Source: Myxococcales bacterium (GTDB lineage Bacteria; Myxococcota_A; Polyangia; Haliangiales; Haliangiaceae). Taken from it: DNA of 49,614 bases. The notes under the pieces were generated by a model, which was not told the DNA's origin, did no database searches, and was given only the letters and a program-made list of their open reading frames with translations. Made by a program: the position numbers and the translations under genes. The stretch lies in contig CANKMW010000069.1 of assembly GCA_947483555.1 (NCBI GenBank), forward strand, positions 1 to 49,614, in the 5' to 3' direction. Shown one piece after another: positions 16,423-27,560 of this stretch; positions within the stretch are counted from its first letter, which is position 1, and every line of letters starts with the position of its first letter.

Positions 16423-17925
16423 TCAGTTCACCACGCGCTCGGCGCAGCGCGCGGCGAGGGCCATGATCGCGATCTGCGGGTTCACGCCGAGGTTGGACGG
16501 GAACACGCTCGAGTCGGCGACGTAGAGCCCGGCGGTGCTGTGATGGCGGAAGTCGGGCCGCACCACGCTGCGCGCCGGATCGCTGCCCATCCGCGCGGTG
16601 CCGAACAGGTGGGTCATCGACATGGCGTAGTCGCTGGCGACCAGCGACCCCTCGACCTCGAAGCGCGCCATCGTGGCGCGATCGCGCACGACCGGAGCGA
16701 ACCCGGCGATGCCGGGATACACCTCGAGCGCGCCGGCGGCGAGCAGCGCGTCGCCGAGCACGCGGACGGCGCGCCGCGCCTTGCGCACGTCGTCGGGCGT
16801 GATCGAGTAGGTGACCAGCGGCCGGGTCGGCCCGGGCCGCACCCGCCCGCGTCCGGCGGCGCGCAGCGCGGCACCCCACACCGCGTAGCGATCGAGCTCG
16901 GCCAGGCGGCGGGCGAAGTCGGCGCCGACGCCGGGCACGCGGCTGGCGAGGATCGACAGGTCGAAGCCGAGCGCCTCGAGCTTGAGACCCTCGCCGCGAT
17001 AGCCGGTGACCTCGTGGCCCTGGGTGGCGCCCTGCCAGGACCGCACCGGCTCGGCGAACCGCCCGGTGACCGACACGCCGGGGTGCGCGGACAGCCCCTC
17101 GCCGACCGGCCCGTGGCGCAGGCCGCTGCGGCGCAGCAGGCACGGCGTCTGGATGGCGCTCGCCGCCAGCACCACGGCCACCCCGGCGCGCACGTCGAAG
17201 CGCGCGCCGCCCGCGGTGACGCCGGTGACGCCGCGCGCCCGACCGCGCTCGATCACCACGCGATCGACGCGCATGCCGGAGAAGATGCGGGCGCCGCCGG
17301 CGACCGCGTCCGGTAGCAGGCTCAGGTCCATCGACAGCTTGTGGCCGTGCGGACAGCCCTGGAGGCAGCGGCCGGCGCCGACGCAGCCGTCGACGTTGCG
17401 GCGGATCGGCCGGTGGGCGACGCCGAGCGCGTCGGCGCCGCGCGCCAGCAGCAGGTTCTTGGCCCCGGCGATGCTCGCCTCGGTGGGGTGGACGTGGAGG
17501 CGATGCTCGAGGCGGGCCTGGTGGGCATCGATCGCGTCGGGGTGCAGCGCCTCGCCGAGCGCGGGATCGGCGGCGCTCCACTCGGCGAGGATCTCGGGCG
17601 GCAGGCGCCAGCTGATCGCGCCGTTGATCACCGAGGTGCCGCCGACCGCGCAGCCCTGGAGGTAGGGCATCGAGACGTTGCCGAACGCGAGCGACGTCCC
17701 CATGTCGCGGTACAGCGACGCCATCGCGCGCACGCCGCTGGCCGCGAGCGCGCCGGGCCGCGCCTGGTGGCCTTCCTCGACGACCACCACCCGGACGCCG
17801 CGCCGCGCCAGCTCGGCGGCGACGGTGGCGCCGGCCGGGCCGCTGCCGACCACCACCACCTCGGCCTCGGCGTCGAGGCGTCGGCGGACCTCGCGCCCGT
17901 CGATCGCCACCAGCGGCGCGGTCAC
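16423..17925 (-). CDS. GMC-family FAD-dependent oxidoreductase
   Basis: 500 aa from the GTG at 17925, which overlaps the upstream stop by four bases; the longer open frame upstream is a shadow of that gene. FAD-binding motif VVVGSGPAGATVAAELARRG at about 23-42, GMC signature GCAVGGTSVINGAISWR at about 90-106, and a Cys-rich segment CVGAGRCLQGCPHGHKLS, as in the long-chain alcohol oxidase branch. The C-terminus carries HLFGTARMG with the catalytic His and NLGVNPQIAIMALA. Such enzymes oxidise alcohols, sterols or sugars. It is the last gene of a six-gene operon with a glycosyltransferase and sugar-modifying enzymes, so a lipid or glycan alcohol is a plausible substrate (inference). Confidence 0.88.
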   Translation of the reverse strand: MTAPLVAIDGREVRRRLDAEAEVVVVGSGPAGATVAAELARRGVRVVVVEEGHQARPGALAASGVRAMASLYRDMGTSLAFGNVSMPYLQGCAVGGTSVINGAISWRLPPEILAEWSAADPALGEALHPDAIDAHQARLEHRLHVHPTEASIAGAKNLLLARGADALGVAHRPIRRNVDGCVGAGRCLQGCPHGHKLSMDLSLLPDAVAGGARIFSGMRVDRVVIERGRARGVTGVTAGGARFDVRAGVAVVLAASAIQTPCLLRRSGLRHGPVGEGLSAHPGVSVTGRFAEPVRSWQGATQGHEVTGYRGEGLKLEALGFDLSILASRVPGVGADFARRLAELDRYAVWGAALRAAGRGRVRPGPTRPLVTYSITPDDVRKARRAVRVLGDALLAAGALEVYPGIAGFAPVVRDRATMARFEVEGSLVASDYAMSMTHLFGTARMGSDPARSVVRPDFRHHSTAGLYVADSSVFPSNLGVNPQIAIMALAARCAERVVN

Positions 17926-18878
17926 GGCGCACCGCCGGGCACGAAGCGGCCCCGCACCTGCGCGTCGTCGAAGTAAGCGAAGCACGCCAGCGTCTTGAGC
18001 GTCACCACCGCCTGGCGCACGAAGTAGCGCCGATCGCCGGCCGCCGCGGTGACGAAGCGCGCGCGCTCGTCGGGGCTGAGCCGAAAGAATGGCTTGCCGA
18101 AGCCGGCCACGACCGGGAGGAAGATGAGCGTGTGCAGCATCGGGCGCAGGCCAGCCCGGACCAGCGGCGCCGCCGCGCCGTCGAAGCAGCGCCAGAACGC
18201 GGTGCGATCGATCGTCGCGAACGCCGGCAGCCCGTCGTCCCCGCCGGTCGCGATGATCGCCGCGAACAGCTCCTCGGCCCAGCCGCGCTCGAGGGCGGTG
18301 AGGCGCAGGGGCGTAACGCCCGCCGGGGCCGGCTGGTCGTATGGCAGGTCGGTGATCCGCTGCTCGCGCTCGAGCGTGAAGTAGGTGGGCGTCTCGAGGC
18401 AACGCCCGGCGACCGTGAGGTAGCTGACCCCGAGCAGCTCGTCGGCCGAGCCGGGCGTCAGGGCGACCAGCGGATCCTTGATGAACCGCATCGTCAGGTC
18501 GGGAACCCGGCCGCGCCCGTAGTCGATGACCAGCCCCCGATCGAAGCCGTCGGGCATGGGCACGCCGCGCGGCGGGATCACCTCGTAGTGCCACTCGATC
18601 ACCGGCCGGCCACGCCGCACCTTGGGTCGGCTCGGTGCATCGACGCCGTCCTGCTCGAGGCGGACGTTCCAGCCCAGCAACCGGCCTGAACCGGGCTCGC
18701 GGTAGAACGTCTTCTGGAAGGTCTTCCAGGTCAGGCGCTGGACGACGCCCGGCAACCCCAGGCTGGTGCCGCGATAGACCCAGCCCTCGAGCGCGTCGGG
18801 ATCGACCGGGTGGCCGTTGACGATGTGCTCGCGCAAGACCCGCTTCGACGCGGACCGGAGCTCACGGGCGGTGGTCAT
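17922..18878 (-). CDS. Unknown protein paired with GMC oxidoreductase
   Basis: 318 aa. I do not recognise the N-terminal ~205 residues; they are beta-rich with GWVYRGTSLGLPGVVQRLTW, LLGWNVRL and LLGVSYLTVAGRCLETPTYF segments suggestive of a lipocalin-like barrel. The C-terminal ~50 residues (FFRLSPDERARFVTAAAGD then FVRQAVVTLKTLACFAYFDD) resemble the small subunit-3-like domain that accompanies or is fused to GMC alcohol oxidases. The gene overlaps the GMC gene by four bases, so it is probably its partner subunit or chaperone. There is no signal peptide. A TACGCT element nine bases before the start may give an internal promoter. Confidence 0.7.
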   Translation of the reverse strand: MTTARELRSASKRVLREHIVNGHPVDPDALEGWVYRGTSLGLPGVVQRLTWKTFQKTFYREPGSGRLLGWNVRLEQDGVDAPSRPKVRRGRPVIEWHYEVIPPRGVPMPDGFDRGLVIDYGRGRVPDLTMRFIKDPLVALTPGSADELLGVSYLTVAGRCLETPTYFTLEREQRITDLPYDQPAPAGVTPLRLTALERGWAEELFAAIIATGGDDGLPAFATIDRTAFWRCFDGAAAPLVRAGLRPMLHTLIFLPVVAGFGKPFFRLSPDERARFVTAAAGDRRYFVRQAVVTLKTLACFAYFDDAQVRGRFVPGGAP

Positions 18879-18900
18879 GGTGGCGCGAGCGTAAGCCGAA

Positions 18901-19935
18901 CTAGCAGCGGAGGTGGAAGTCCTCGCCCATGCCGAACCAGCCGTCGATGACGATCGGTGCCATCCCGGCGGGCTCGAGCCGGCCCGTGAACCGACCGAAC
19001 GGGCCCCGATAACGGCTCTCGACGACGATCGCCTGCACGTGCACGTCGCCAGGGACGGTCGGCGCGAAGGTCACGTCGACGCGGCCCTCGCGATCGCGGA
19101 AATGCCAGCGCTCGCCGGGCTGGCCGACCCGGGTGCGACTGACCTCGACCGCCGGCAGGACGCCGAGTCGGTCGCCGCGCCAGGCGCAGTTCTCGTTGTG
19201 GTGCACCGGATCGCGGCACTGGTTGCGGGTCAGGTTGAAGCCGAGCGCTTCACCGCCCTGCCAGGTCGCACAGGTCACCCAGTCCCAGCGCATGACGTAG
19301 GGGTAGTAGCCCTTGTGATCGTCGAGCAGCGCCAGCGCCTCGGCGGGGTCGAGTCGCACCCGCTGGTCGCCGATCGTCAGCTCACCTTCGACGGGGAACA
19401 TGCCCTTGTGCGAGTACATGCCGCCGTGCGCGAACGGCAGGCTGACCACCTGCGACGCGCCACGATCGCACAGCAGCGCGAAGCGACCGGCGACCCGCGG
19501 AGCGTCGGCGGTGGCGGCGAGCTCGACCTCGACCTCGATCCGCCCGCACGCGAAGCGGTTGCGGAACGTCAACTCGCCGCCGCGGTCGGCGTGACGGTTG
19601 ACCGAATCATGGAGCTGATCGGCGATGCGGAGCGCGCGCGGCGGCAGCTTGCGCTCGTGGACGTGCTTCACACCCCGGTCGCGGTCGTAGACCTTCACCT
19701 GACGCAGCTGCATCAGGCGGGCGTCGAACAGGGCCAGGTTCGCGAACAGCCGCGGCGACGCCACCTGCACCGCTTGCCATTCCTTGAGTCGCCACCAGCG
19801 CAGGGCCCGCGGCCAGCCCCGGTAGTCGGCGTCGATCAGGTTGTTGCGCTCGGCGGGAGCGCCGAACCGGCCGACCACCTGACGACCGTCTTCGACCAAC
19901 CGGGACGGTGGCAGGGCAAGCGTGGTGAGTGGCAT
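18901..19935 (-). CDS. DUF2804 family protein
   Basis: 344 aa from the ATG at 19935. The conserved DUF2804 landmarks are visible: KEWQAVQVASPRLFANLALFD in the first third, YYPYVMRWDWVTCA in the middle, NLTRNQCRDPVHHNENCAWRGD, and a C-terminal GRFTGRLEPAG plus IDGWFGMGEDF. The fold is expected to be beta-rich and related to AttH/lipocalin-like hydroxysteroid or terpenoid enzymes; no biochemical role is settled as far as I know. The start lies five bases after the acetyltransferase stop, so it belongs to the same operon. Confidence 0.85.
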   Translation of the reverse strand: MPLTTLALPPSRLVEDGRQVVGRFGAPAERNNLIDADYRGWPRALRWWRLKEWQAVQVASPRLFANLALFDARLMQLRQVKVYDRDRGVKHVHERKLPPRALRIADQLHDSVNRHADRGGELTFRNRFACGRIEVEVELAATADAPRVAGRFALLCDRGASQVVSLPFAHGGMYSHKGMFPVEGELTIGDQRVRLDPAEALALLDDHKGYYPYVMRWDWVTCATWQGGEALGFNLTRNQCRDPVHHNENCAWRGDRLGVLPAVEVSRTRVGQPGERWHFRDREGRVDVTFAPTVPGDVHVQAIVVESRYRGPFGRFTGRLEPAGMAPIVIDGWFGMGEDFHLRC

Positions 19936-19940
19936 CGCGG

Positions 19941-21091
19941 TCAGGCGTCCTCGTCGAAATCGGTCAGGTGCCAGGCGTCCGGGGTGCGGACCAGCGCCGC
20001 GGTTTCGGGTGGCAGCGTCTCCGACGTGCCGACCACGATCAGGCGCCGCGCCTGGCGGGTCGAGAAGCCGCGAGCGGCGAGCGCCTCGGACAGCCACGGC
20101 GCGCCGAGGTAGCGCATCGACAGGCTGGTGGCGCCGGTGCGGTAGAGCAGCGCCGGCAGCAGCTCGAGCAACGCGAGCACGTCGGGTCGGTGGCCGAACA
20201 GGTCCCGGATGTGCGCGCTCCCATCGTCGCTGCGCTCGACGACCGCGTAGGCGCGCAGGCCGCCGGGACCACGGGCGTGGCCGCCGTACCAGGTCCGCGT
20301 CGCGGCGGTCGGGAAGCGCCACGACAGCACCGACGCGGTGCGATGCGCGACCACGCCGTACTCGACGCGGGCCCGGGCCCACAACGCGTCGATACCGCCA
20401 CCGTCGAGCGCCGGCCGGGCCTCGACGCGAAGGCGGCGCGCCGCCTCGAGCGCAGCGGGCGAACGACGCGCGAGCTGGGCCAGATCGACGGCCGCACCGG
20501 CCAGCGTCGCAAACCACGGCTGCTCGGCAGCGCGGTAGAGCAGCTCGCGCGCGGCCGGCGGCACTCGCGACAGCTCGAGCTCGCGCACGCGGCCGGCGTA
20601 GTCGGCGTGACGCAGGACGCGCGCCCAGCGGGTGATGTTACCCAGCGGGTGGTACCCGACCCGCTTGAAGACGCCCTCGGCGAGCGCGTTGGGGAACCCG
20701 TAGGCCAGCTCGTGGCGGCCGAGCGCGAACGCCTTGACCTCGCGCACCAGCGCCAGCGCCGGTCCCACCGAGCGGTGCGCCTTGTCGACCGCCAGATCGG
20801 CGAGCAGGCCGGCGATGGCATCGCGCGCCGGATCGCCACCGCCGCTGCTTCCAGATCCCGCGCCGAGCTGGAACCGCCGCAGCCCGACACCGGCGGTGCC
20901 GACCACCGCGCCGTCACCGGTGCGCAAGAAGAAGACGTCGTCGGGCACCAGCGGGGCGTCGCGGTACAGCCAGTCGAACTTGGCTTCGACCCCGCCCTCG
21001 ACGTGCAAGTTGTCGGACCACAAGCGCAGCAGATCATCGCGGCCGTCGGCGGGCGCGACACGTTCGACGCGATAGGTCGGGCGCGGCGTGG

Positions 21092-21095
<4 letters not shown>
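19941..21095 (-). CDS. GNAT-type N-acetyltransferase
   Basis: 384 aa from the ATG at 21095, overlapping the upstream stop as ATGA. The N-terminal half carries the GNAT core: a DDVFFLRTGDGAVVGTAGVG strand pair, LLADLAVDKAHRSVGPALALVREVKAFA in the acetyl-CoA-binding position (the usual Q/RxxGxG is altered to HRSVGPA), and ELAYGFPNALAEGVFKRVGY. The C-terminal half, from about 200, repeats a GNAT-like layout (VLSWRFP, RAYAVVERSDDGSAHIRDLFG), so the protein may be a double domain. In this operon it probably acetylates an amino sugar or other glycoconjugate group; the substrate is inference. Confidence 0.8.
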
Positions 21096-23139
<2,044 letters not shown>

Positions 23140-23161
<22 letters not shown>

Positions 23162-24321
23162 GGTGGTGGCTTCCTCCCCGGCAACTCGTCGACGATGCGC
23201 GCGACCTCGGTCACCCGCGCCGCCCAGGTCTCGGACTTCATGGTGTCGGAGCGCGCCTGACGCGCGCCCGCCGTGTCGTCGAGCGCGTGGCTGATCGCCA
23301 CCTCGAGCTCGTCGGGAGTGCTGGCGATCGTACACAGGTGGCCGTGACGGACCACCTCGGGGACCGCGGTCGACACCACCGGCACTCCGGCCGACAGGTA
23401 TTCACGGAGCTTGATCGGGTTGACGTAGGTCATGCGCTCGGAGATGACGTACGGGATGAGCCCGACGTCGAACGCCTTGCAGTACGCCGGCAGCTGGTCG
23501 TGCGGCTTGCGGCCCAGCAGGTGGACGTTGGGCAGCGCGCGCAAGCGCTCGACGTCGACCATGATCTGCCCGAGCAGCGCGAAGCTCCACGACGGCCGGC
23601 GCCGCGCCACCGCCGCGATGAGGTCGAGGTCGACCCAGTCCTGGATCGTGCCGTAGAAGCCGACGATCGGGCGCGGCAGGGCGGCGACGTCGGCCGGCAG
23701 CGGCAGCGCCGGATCGAGCGCCTGTGCGAACTGCGCGTGGTCGACGCCGTGCGGCGAGACGTGGGTCGCGGCGCACACCGCGCGCTTGCTGTCGGCCAGG
23801 GCATGGTTGATGGCGAAGCAGACGTCGACCTTGCGCAGCAGCGCGTCCTCGGCCCGCCGGGTCTCGCGCTCGTCGAGGTAGCTGAACAGCGACCACTCGT
23901 CGACGCAGTAGTAGACCGCGTGACGTTCGCCGAGCGTGCCGACGTAGTCGGCGACGTTGGGCAGGAAGGTCCACAGGTCGAACTCGCGCAGGCCGAGGCG
24001 CCAGCGCAGCGCCGCGATGGTCGCGCGCAGGATGCGGGCGTTGAGCGCGCGGGCGACCGCGCTGTGCGGAAACGGCAACACCAGCGGCGAGAACACCCAC
24101 AGATCGTTCTCGACGTTCACGGCGCCGCGCGCGAACTCACCCAGCTTGCGGCGGATCTTGCCGAGGTCGCGCCCGCTCGACAGGCTGGGCGTCCGCGTCC
24201 CCACCGAGTTGAGCCACAGCACGCGCCGGGTCCGCGCCAGCTCGCGCAGCACGTGGTGGTTGCTGGTGGGATCCTCGTGCCAGTCCTTGGCGAACGCGAT
24301 GATCCCGGCAGGAGACGACAC
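23140..24321 (-). CDS. Glycosyltransferase, GT-B fold
   Basis: 393 aa from a GTG supported by a TACCTT element six bases upstream. The protein is GT-B-like: an N-terminal acceptor domain with IIAFAKDWHEDPTSNHHVL, a linker at AINHALADSKRAVC..THVSPHGVDHAQF, and a C-terminal donor domain with PIVGFYGTIQDWVDLDLIAAVA, NVHLLGRKPHDQLPAYCKAFDVGLIPY and NPIKLREYLSAGVPVVST, where the 'PiKl.EYla.G.PVv' motif binds the nucleotide sugar. The layout matches UDP-galactopyranose-type or family 1/4 transferases of surface polysaccharides. It is the first gene of the six-gene operon. Confidence 0.88.
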
Positions 24322-24327
24322 GCGCGG

Positions 24328-24333
24328 AAGGTA
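24328..24333 (-). promoter_or_regulatory. -10 element TACCTT, leaderless-type promoter
   Basis: On the minus strand TACCTT is followed by six bases (CCGCGC) and the GTG at 24321. It would drive the whole six-gene operon down to 16423. Confidence 0.5.
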
Positions 24334-24362
24334 CGGATGGTGGGCGGACTTGTAAAGGCGGC

Positions 24363-24376
24363 GTTCGGTCGCGAAC
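24363..24376. promoter_or_regulatory. Inverted repeat GTTCG-N4-CGAAC
   Basis: A perfect 5-bp-arm inverted repeat sits in the 105-bp space between two divergent operons, upstream of both. It could be an operator for a dimeric regulator acting on both sides. Short arms make chance occurrence possible. Confidence 0.3.
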
Positions 24377-24426
24377 CGGCCTCAGACTTGTTGCGTCGTC
24401 GGGAGTTACGGGATATCGGTGATTGC

Positions 24427-25077
24427 ATGGCCGTCCTCGACCGCGTGCGAACCTCGGTGACGGGCGCGCTCCAGCGCCTGCCCGGCGGCCGCATGGTGTG
24501 GCGCGGCACCCCGCACCTGCGCCGGGTCGCGCTCACCTTCGACGATGGGCCCGACGATCGCACGCCGCGATACCTCGAGATCCTCGAACGCTACGGCGTG
24601 GCCGCGACGTTCTTTGTCATGGGCGACCTCACCGAGGCGCGGCCCGGCGCCATCGCGGAGTATCTGCGGCGCGGTCACCAGGTCGGTGGCCATGGATACG
24701 ACCACCAGCGCTTCACGGCGATCTCGGCGCGCGCGCTGTGGTCGCAACTGGCGCGCACCGGGCGCGCGATCGGCCCGGTGCCGCAGGGTCGGATGTGGGT
24801 GCGACCGCCGTATGGCGCGATGGGCCCGATCGAGGCCGCGACCATGCTCGCCGCCGGGTTCGTGATCGGCATGTGGTCCCTGGACAGCCAGGACTACGAA
24901 CCGGCCGAGCCGGCGACCATCGCCGCCCGCTGCAGCCCGGCGCGGGTTCGCCCCGGCGACGTGTTGCTCTTCCACGAGGGCCACGACTGGACCCTCGCCG
25001 CGTTGCCGACGGTGATCGAAGCCTTGCTCGGCGACGGCTACGAGCTGGTGACGATGGCCGACCTCGTCGCGTCATGA
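24427..25077 (+). CDS. Polysaccharide deacetylase (NodB-like, CE4)
   Basis: 216 aa from the ATG at 24427; the open frame extends far upstream but the fold begins here. CE4 motifs are in order: ALTFDDGPD with Asp39-Asp40, the metal site HGYDH at 89-93, RPPYGAMG, WSLDSQDY, and LLFHEGHDW with the catalytic His. All metal and catalytic residues are present. It removes N- or O-acetyl groups from a polysaccharide. There is no Sec signal, but a short hydrophobic N-terminus. Its stop overlaps the next ATG (ATGA). The link to the divergent glycan operon is positional. Confidence 0.9.
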   Translation: MAVLDRVRTSVTGALQRLPGGRMVWRGTPHLRRVALTFDDGPDDRTPRYLEILERYGVAATFFVMGDLTEARPGAIAEYLRRGHQVGGHGYDHQRFTAISARALWSQLARTGRAIGPVPQGRMWVRPPYGAMGPIEAATMLAAGFVIGMWSLDSQDYEPAEPATIAARCSPARVRPGDVLLFHEGHDWTLAALPTVIEALLGDGYELVTMADLVAS

Positions 25078-26591
25078 AGCGTGTCGTGGTGCTGGGCGCG
25101 CTGGCTGCGCTGGGCGGGTGCCAGACGCGACCCGACGGTGCTGCCCTGGCGGTGGTGGGCGAGGCGACGCGGCCACGCTGGACCGACGCGCTCCCGACCC
25201 GGACGCCGTTCTTCGATGGTGAGCGCGTGCGGCTGCGGGCGGCGCGCGGCGAAGTGCTCGGCGTGCACGTGGTGCGCGAGGGTCGCGGCACGGTGGCGGT
25301 GGATCTGGCGATCGGCGCCGGTGGCGTACGGATCGACAGCTACGCGGTCGACCATCACCTGGTGACCTCGCCGTCGACGTCGATGTATGGCGGCAGCCGC
25401 GGGCCGGGGCGCTACCCCGACCGCTTGACGCCGGCGACACCGCCGCTCGCCGTGGCGCGCTCGGCGTTCTTCGACGTCGCCGTCGGCCGCGACGCCGCGG
25501 CCGGCGTGCACCGCGGCTGGCTCAGCGTCGGGGACCGCCGCCTGCCGGTCGAGCTCACGATCGAGGACGTCGAGCTGCCCGACATCGCCGCGGCGCCGCG
25601 GGTGTGGGCCTACTACGACGCGACCGAGGTCAGCCACGCTCACGGCCTGCCGCCCGGCGCCGACACGCTCGCGCAGGAGCGGCATCAGGCAGCGCTGTTC
25701 CGCGCCCACGGCGTGGTGGCCTCGCCCGAGCTGACCGCCGAGTCGTGGCCGGAGCGCCGCGACCTGGTCGCCGGCCTGGCCTACCTGCCGGTGCTGTTGC
25801 CCCGCGACCACGCCGCCCTCACCGTCGAGGTCGGCGGCTGGATCGCGCGCACCGCGGGCACCGGCCAGGTGCCGTTCGCCATCCCGATCGACGAGCCGCG
25901 CGCGATCCTCGCTCAGCTCCGCGTCCGCGCCCGCGCCGCGTGGGTGCGGGCCGCCGGCGGCGGCCCCGGCCGCTTCCTCTACGCCGTCACCCAGCGACCG
26001 AGCTGGTTGCTCGGTGACGACGTCGACGTCTACATCTCGCCGTTCGCGGCCGGCGTCGTCCCCGGCGCCTGGACCTACAACGGCACGCCACCGTGGGCGG
26101 GCGCCATGGTGCTCGACGCCGCCGATCCGGGCGTCCGCTCGTGGGGCTGGATCGCCTACCGGTACGACGTGCCGCTCTGGTACGTGTGGGACGCGCTGTA
26201 CTGGCGCGATCGTCACAACCGGGGCCGCGACGCCGCGCCGGCGCACGACCTCGTGACCGCCCCCCTGACGTTCGACGACGGCGAGGATCACGGCAACCTC
26301 GACGGGGTGCTCGCCTTCCCGGGCGCGCTGCCATCGCTGCGCCTCAAGGCGCTGCGGCGGGGGATCCAGGATCGAGCGCTGCTCGAGGCGCTGGCCGGGT
26401 GTGCCGGGCGCCCGGCGGCCGATGCCATCGCGCGCACGATGGTGCCGCGAGCGCTCGCCGGTGTCGGGCCCGGCCAGCGCGCCACCTGGCCGCGCGACGA
26501 GGCGGACTGGGAGGCGGCGCGGCAGCGTATCCTCGACGAGCTGGTCGCTTGCCGACACGGCGCTGGTGCGGCATCGTCCGCGCCACCATGA
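25074..26591 (+). CDS. DUF4091-type glycoside-hydrolase-like lipoprotein
   Basis: 505 aa starting at the ATGA overlap at 25074. The signal VVVLGALAALGGC gives a lipobox Cys at 16. The N-terminal ~160 residues are a beta-sandwich, and the middle resembles a TIM-barrel GH-like domain (VWAYYDATEVSHAHGL, VPFAIPIDEPRAILAQ, VDVYISPFAAGV, SWGWIAYRYDVPLWYVWDALYW). The C-terminus FPGALPSLRLKALRRGIQDRALLEAL is the classic end of DUF4091 proteins. Members are presumed glycan-active. It is probably anchored outside the inner membrane and works with the adjacent deacetylase on a polysaccharide. Confidence 0.8.
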   Translation: MKRVVVLGALAALGGCQTRPDGAALAVVGEATRPRWTDALPTRTPFFDGERVRLRAARGEVLGVHVVREGRGTVAVDLAIGAGGVRIDSYAVDHHLVTSPSTSMYGGSRGPGRYPDRLTPATPPLAVARSAFFDVAVGRDAAAGVHRGWLSVGDRRLPVELTIEDVELPDIAAAPRVWAYYDATEVSHAHGLPPGADTLAQERHQAALFRAHGVVASPELTAESWPERRDLVAGLAYLPVLLPRDHAALTVEVGGWIARTAGTGQVPFAIPIDEPRAILAQLRVRARAAWVRAAGGGPGRFLYAVTQRPSWLLGDDVDVYISPFAAGVVPGAWTYNGTPPWAGAMVLDAADPGVRSWGWIAYRYDVPLWYVWDALYWRDRHNRGRDAAPAHDLVTAPLTFDDGEDHGNLDGVLAFPGALPSLRLKALRRGIQDRALLEALAGCAGRPAADAIARTMVPRALAGVGPGQRATWPRDEADWEAARQRILDELVACRHGAGAASSAPP

Positions 26592-27232
26592 CCGTCACGA
26601 TCGCGGTGGCGCCGCACCCGCTGCTCGAGGTCGGCGCCTTCGTCACCCGGCTGAGCGCGCCGCTCGGTGACCTGAGCTGGACCGCCGATCACGCTGGCGA
26701 TCCGGCCGACGCCCCGGCCGCGCTGGCCACACTGGGTGACGAGGTCCGCGCAGCGGTGCGCGCGCTGCTCCGCCACGGCGGCTACAAACCCTCGGGCCGC
26801 GGCAAGCCGGCGTCGGAGTACCTGGTCCAGGCCGCTGCAGAGGGCCGCTTCCCGGCGGTGAACCCGGCGGTCGACGTCTGCAACCACGTGTCGCTCCACA
26901 GTGGCCTGCCGGTGAGCGTGATCGACCTCGACCTGGTGGCGCCGCCGCTGACCATCGCGGTGTGCGCGCCCGGCACGACCTACGTCTTCAATCCGTCCGG
27001 CCAGACCATCGACGCCGGCGGCCTGTGCGCGCTCACCGACGTCAGCGGCCCGTGCGGCACGCCGGTCAAGGACGCCCAGCGCACCAAGACCCACGCCGCG
27101 ACCCGAGTGTTGCTCTCGATCGTGTGGGGCACCCGGGCCCTCGACGGCCGCACCGCCGCCGCGACCCGCTGGTACCGGACCCTCGCCGCCACCATCCCGG
27201 GCGCAACGATCGAGGACGTGGCGCGGCGCTGA
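26588..27232 (+). CDS. B3/B4 (PheT-like) domain protein
   Basis: 214 aa starting at the ATGA overlap with the previous stop. It is a stand-alone B3/B4 domain as found in phenylalanyl-tRNA synthetase beta and in free-standing proteins: GGYKPSGRGKPASEYLVQAAAEG in the first half, FPAVNPAVDVCNHVSLHSGLPVSVIDLD as the hallmark stretch, and a late TKTHAATRVLLSIVWGTRAL. Free-standing members are suspected to bind or edit tRNA or amino acids, without clear proof. Its place in an operon with two glycan enzymes is unexpected; it may simply share the promoter. Confidence 0.8.
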   Translation: MTVTIAVAPHPLLEVGAFVTRLSAPLGDLSWTADHAGDPADAPAALATLGDEVRAAVRALLRHGGYKPSGRGKPASEYLVQAAAEGRFPAVNPAVDVCNHVSLHSGLPVSVIDLDLVAPPLTIAVCAPGTTYVFNPSGQTIDAGGLCALTDVSGPCGTPVKDAQRTKTHAATRVLLSIVWGTRALDGRTAAATRWYRTLAATIPGATIEDVARR

Positions 27233-27560
27233 TCGGCTGGTCGCGTTCGCCTGGCACCGCGCCCGGTCCTCGTCAACGCCTCGCCGCCCCCCCTACGGCC
27301 TCCAGGCCCTTCCCTGATCGACTCGCGCAGTATCCCCACGTCCACGGCCACGACCTGGCCAGGGTGATCGCCGCCGATGGTGCGGCGTCGACCGAGGACG
27401 AGACGCGCTGGTCGGCACGATGCGGACCTTGCCCGTGGCCTTCGCCGACGACACCATTCGGGCGTTCCCACCAGCGGCCCGGCTGCGACCCCGCCGGCAG
27501 CCCGCATCATCGGCGTGCCGGCGTGGCCTTCGAGCGGGCGCGCCCGCGTATGATGACGCG
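27233..27560. other. Intergenic stretch without a supported gene
   Basis: This 328-bp gap between the B3/B4 gene and the next lipoprotein has open frames on both strands, but none has a recognisable family, a start signal or a sensible composition. No terminator hairpin is seen. The only supported element is the TATGAT at its right end. Confidence 0.5.
27549..27554 (+). promoter_or_regulatory. -10 element TATGAT, leaderless-type promoter
   Basis: TATGAT, one base from the TATAAT consensus, is followed by six bases (GACGCG) and the ATG at 27561. Confidence 0.55.
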
